The position numbers and the translations under genes were made by a program. A DNA stretch of 5,331 bases, from contig JAKADE010000233.1 of the NCBI GenBank assembly GCA_021820785.1, positions 1 to 5,331 of the forward strand, in the 5' to 3' direction. The first letter of the stretch is position 1, and every line of letters begins with the position of its first letter. Shown piece after piece: positions 5,261-5,331 of the stretch. Below the pieces are notes generated by a model, which made no database searches, was not told the origin of the DNA, and saw nothing but the letters and a program-made list of their open reading frames with translations. Source of the stretch: Pseudomonadota bacterium. Lineage in GTDB: Bacteria; Pseudomonadota; Gammaproteobacteria; Steroidobacterales; Steroidobacteraceae.

Positions 5261-5331
5261 ATGACTGCGCCAAAGCGCTACCTTAACGGTCCCTTTTTCG
5301 ATCCATTGGCATTGGAGATCTCCGATACTCC
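5261..5331 (+). CDS. Start of a divergent gene, cut by the window edge
   Basis: An open frame from ATG 5261 runs to the window end and encodes MTAPKRYLNGPFFDPLALEI plus a few residues. Its amino-acid mix and AT-containing codons look like a real protein start rather than a shadow. A possible ribosome site GAGGGA lies about 12 bases upstream, a little far. It is too short to assign a family. The 153 bases between it and the MFS GTG (5108-5260) would hold two divergent promoters, but I see no convincing -35/-10 pair there, and part of that stretch may be the true MFS 5' end. Confidence 0.4.
   Translation, partial: MTAPKRYLNGPFFDPLALEISDT

Noticed and set aside
5304..5326. Tandem CATTGG repeat and the imperfect palindrome around GGAGATCTCC as an operator
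   Set aside because: Both are short and fall inside the probable divergent coding start; chance cannot be excluded.
1..5331. CRISPR array, insertion sequence or prophage genes
   Set aside because: There are no spaced direct repeats, no transposase or integrase frame and no paired terminal repeats. The genes look like ordinary chromosomal ones with uniform base composition.

Overview
The window comes from a GC-rich bacterium. Every clear gene has strongly GC-biased third positions, and long spurious open frames lie opposite them. A tRNA with encoded CCA, two membrane diguanylate cyclases and an IHF-consensus match suggest a Proteobacterium, perhaps a gammaproteobacterium. That placement is inference; nothing here fixes the genus.

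Layout: a small membrane ORF, open at the left edge, runs rightward (4-192) and ends inside tRNA-Arg(CCU), which is on the minus strand (171-246). Everything from there to about 5107 is on the minus strand. Read in the direction of transcription (right to left), it comprises an MFS transporter (5107-3938), a secreted CHRD-domain protein (3857-3444), a six-helix diguanylate cyclase with GGEEF (3324-2086), a small basic ORF with a very strong Shine-Dalgarno (1947-1690), a second six-helix diguanylate cyclase with GGDEF (1486-317), and the tRNA. At the right edge a divergent gene probably starts on the plus strand (5261 onward, cut off).

Function: the two cyclases should both make c-di-GMP from GTP in response to unknown signals sensed by unlike membrane domains. 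Both keep the catalytic signature and the RxxD inhibitory site. The CHRD protein is exported and of unknown function. The transporter has unknown substrate. Gene spacings of about 80 to 140 bases or more argue against one tight operon. The most structured non-coding DNA is the 119-base gap between the CHRD gene and the GGEEF cyclase. It holds a perfect 13-bp stem-loop, an AT-rich patch with an exact IHF consensus, and a sigma-54-like -24/-12 element in one arm of the stem. These could terminate the CHRD transcript, drive the cyclase, or both.

I saw no CRISPR array, insertion sequence, recombinase or convincing riboswitch. Most of the window is ordinary chromosomal sequence, and I did not find a clearly new multi-gene system.
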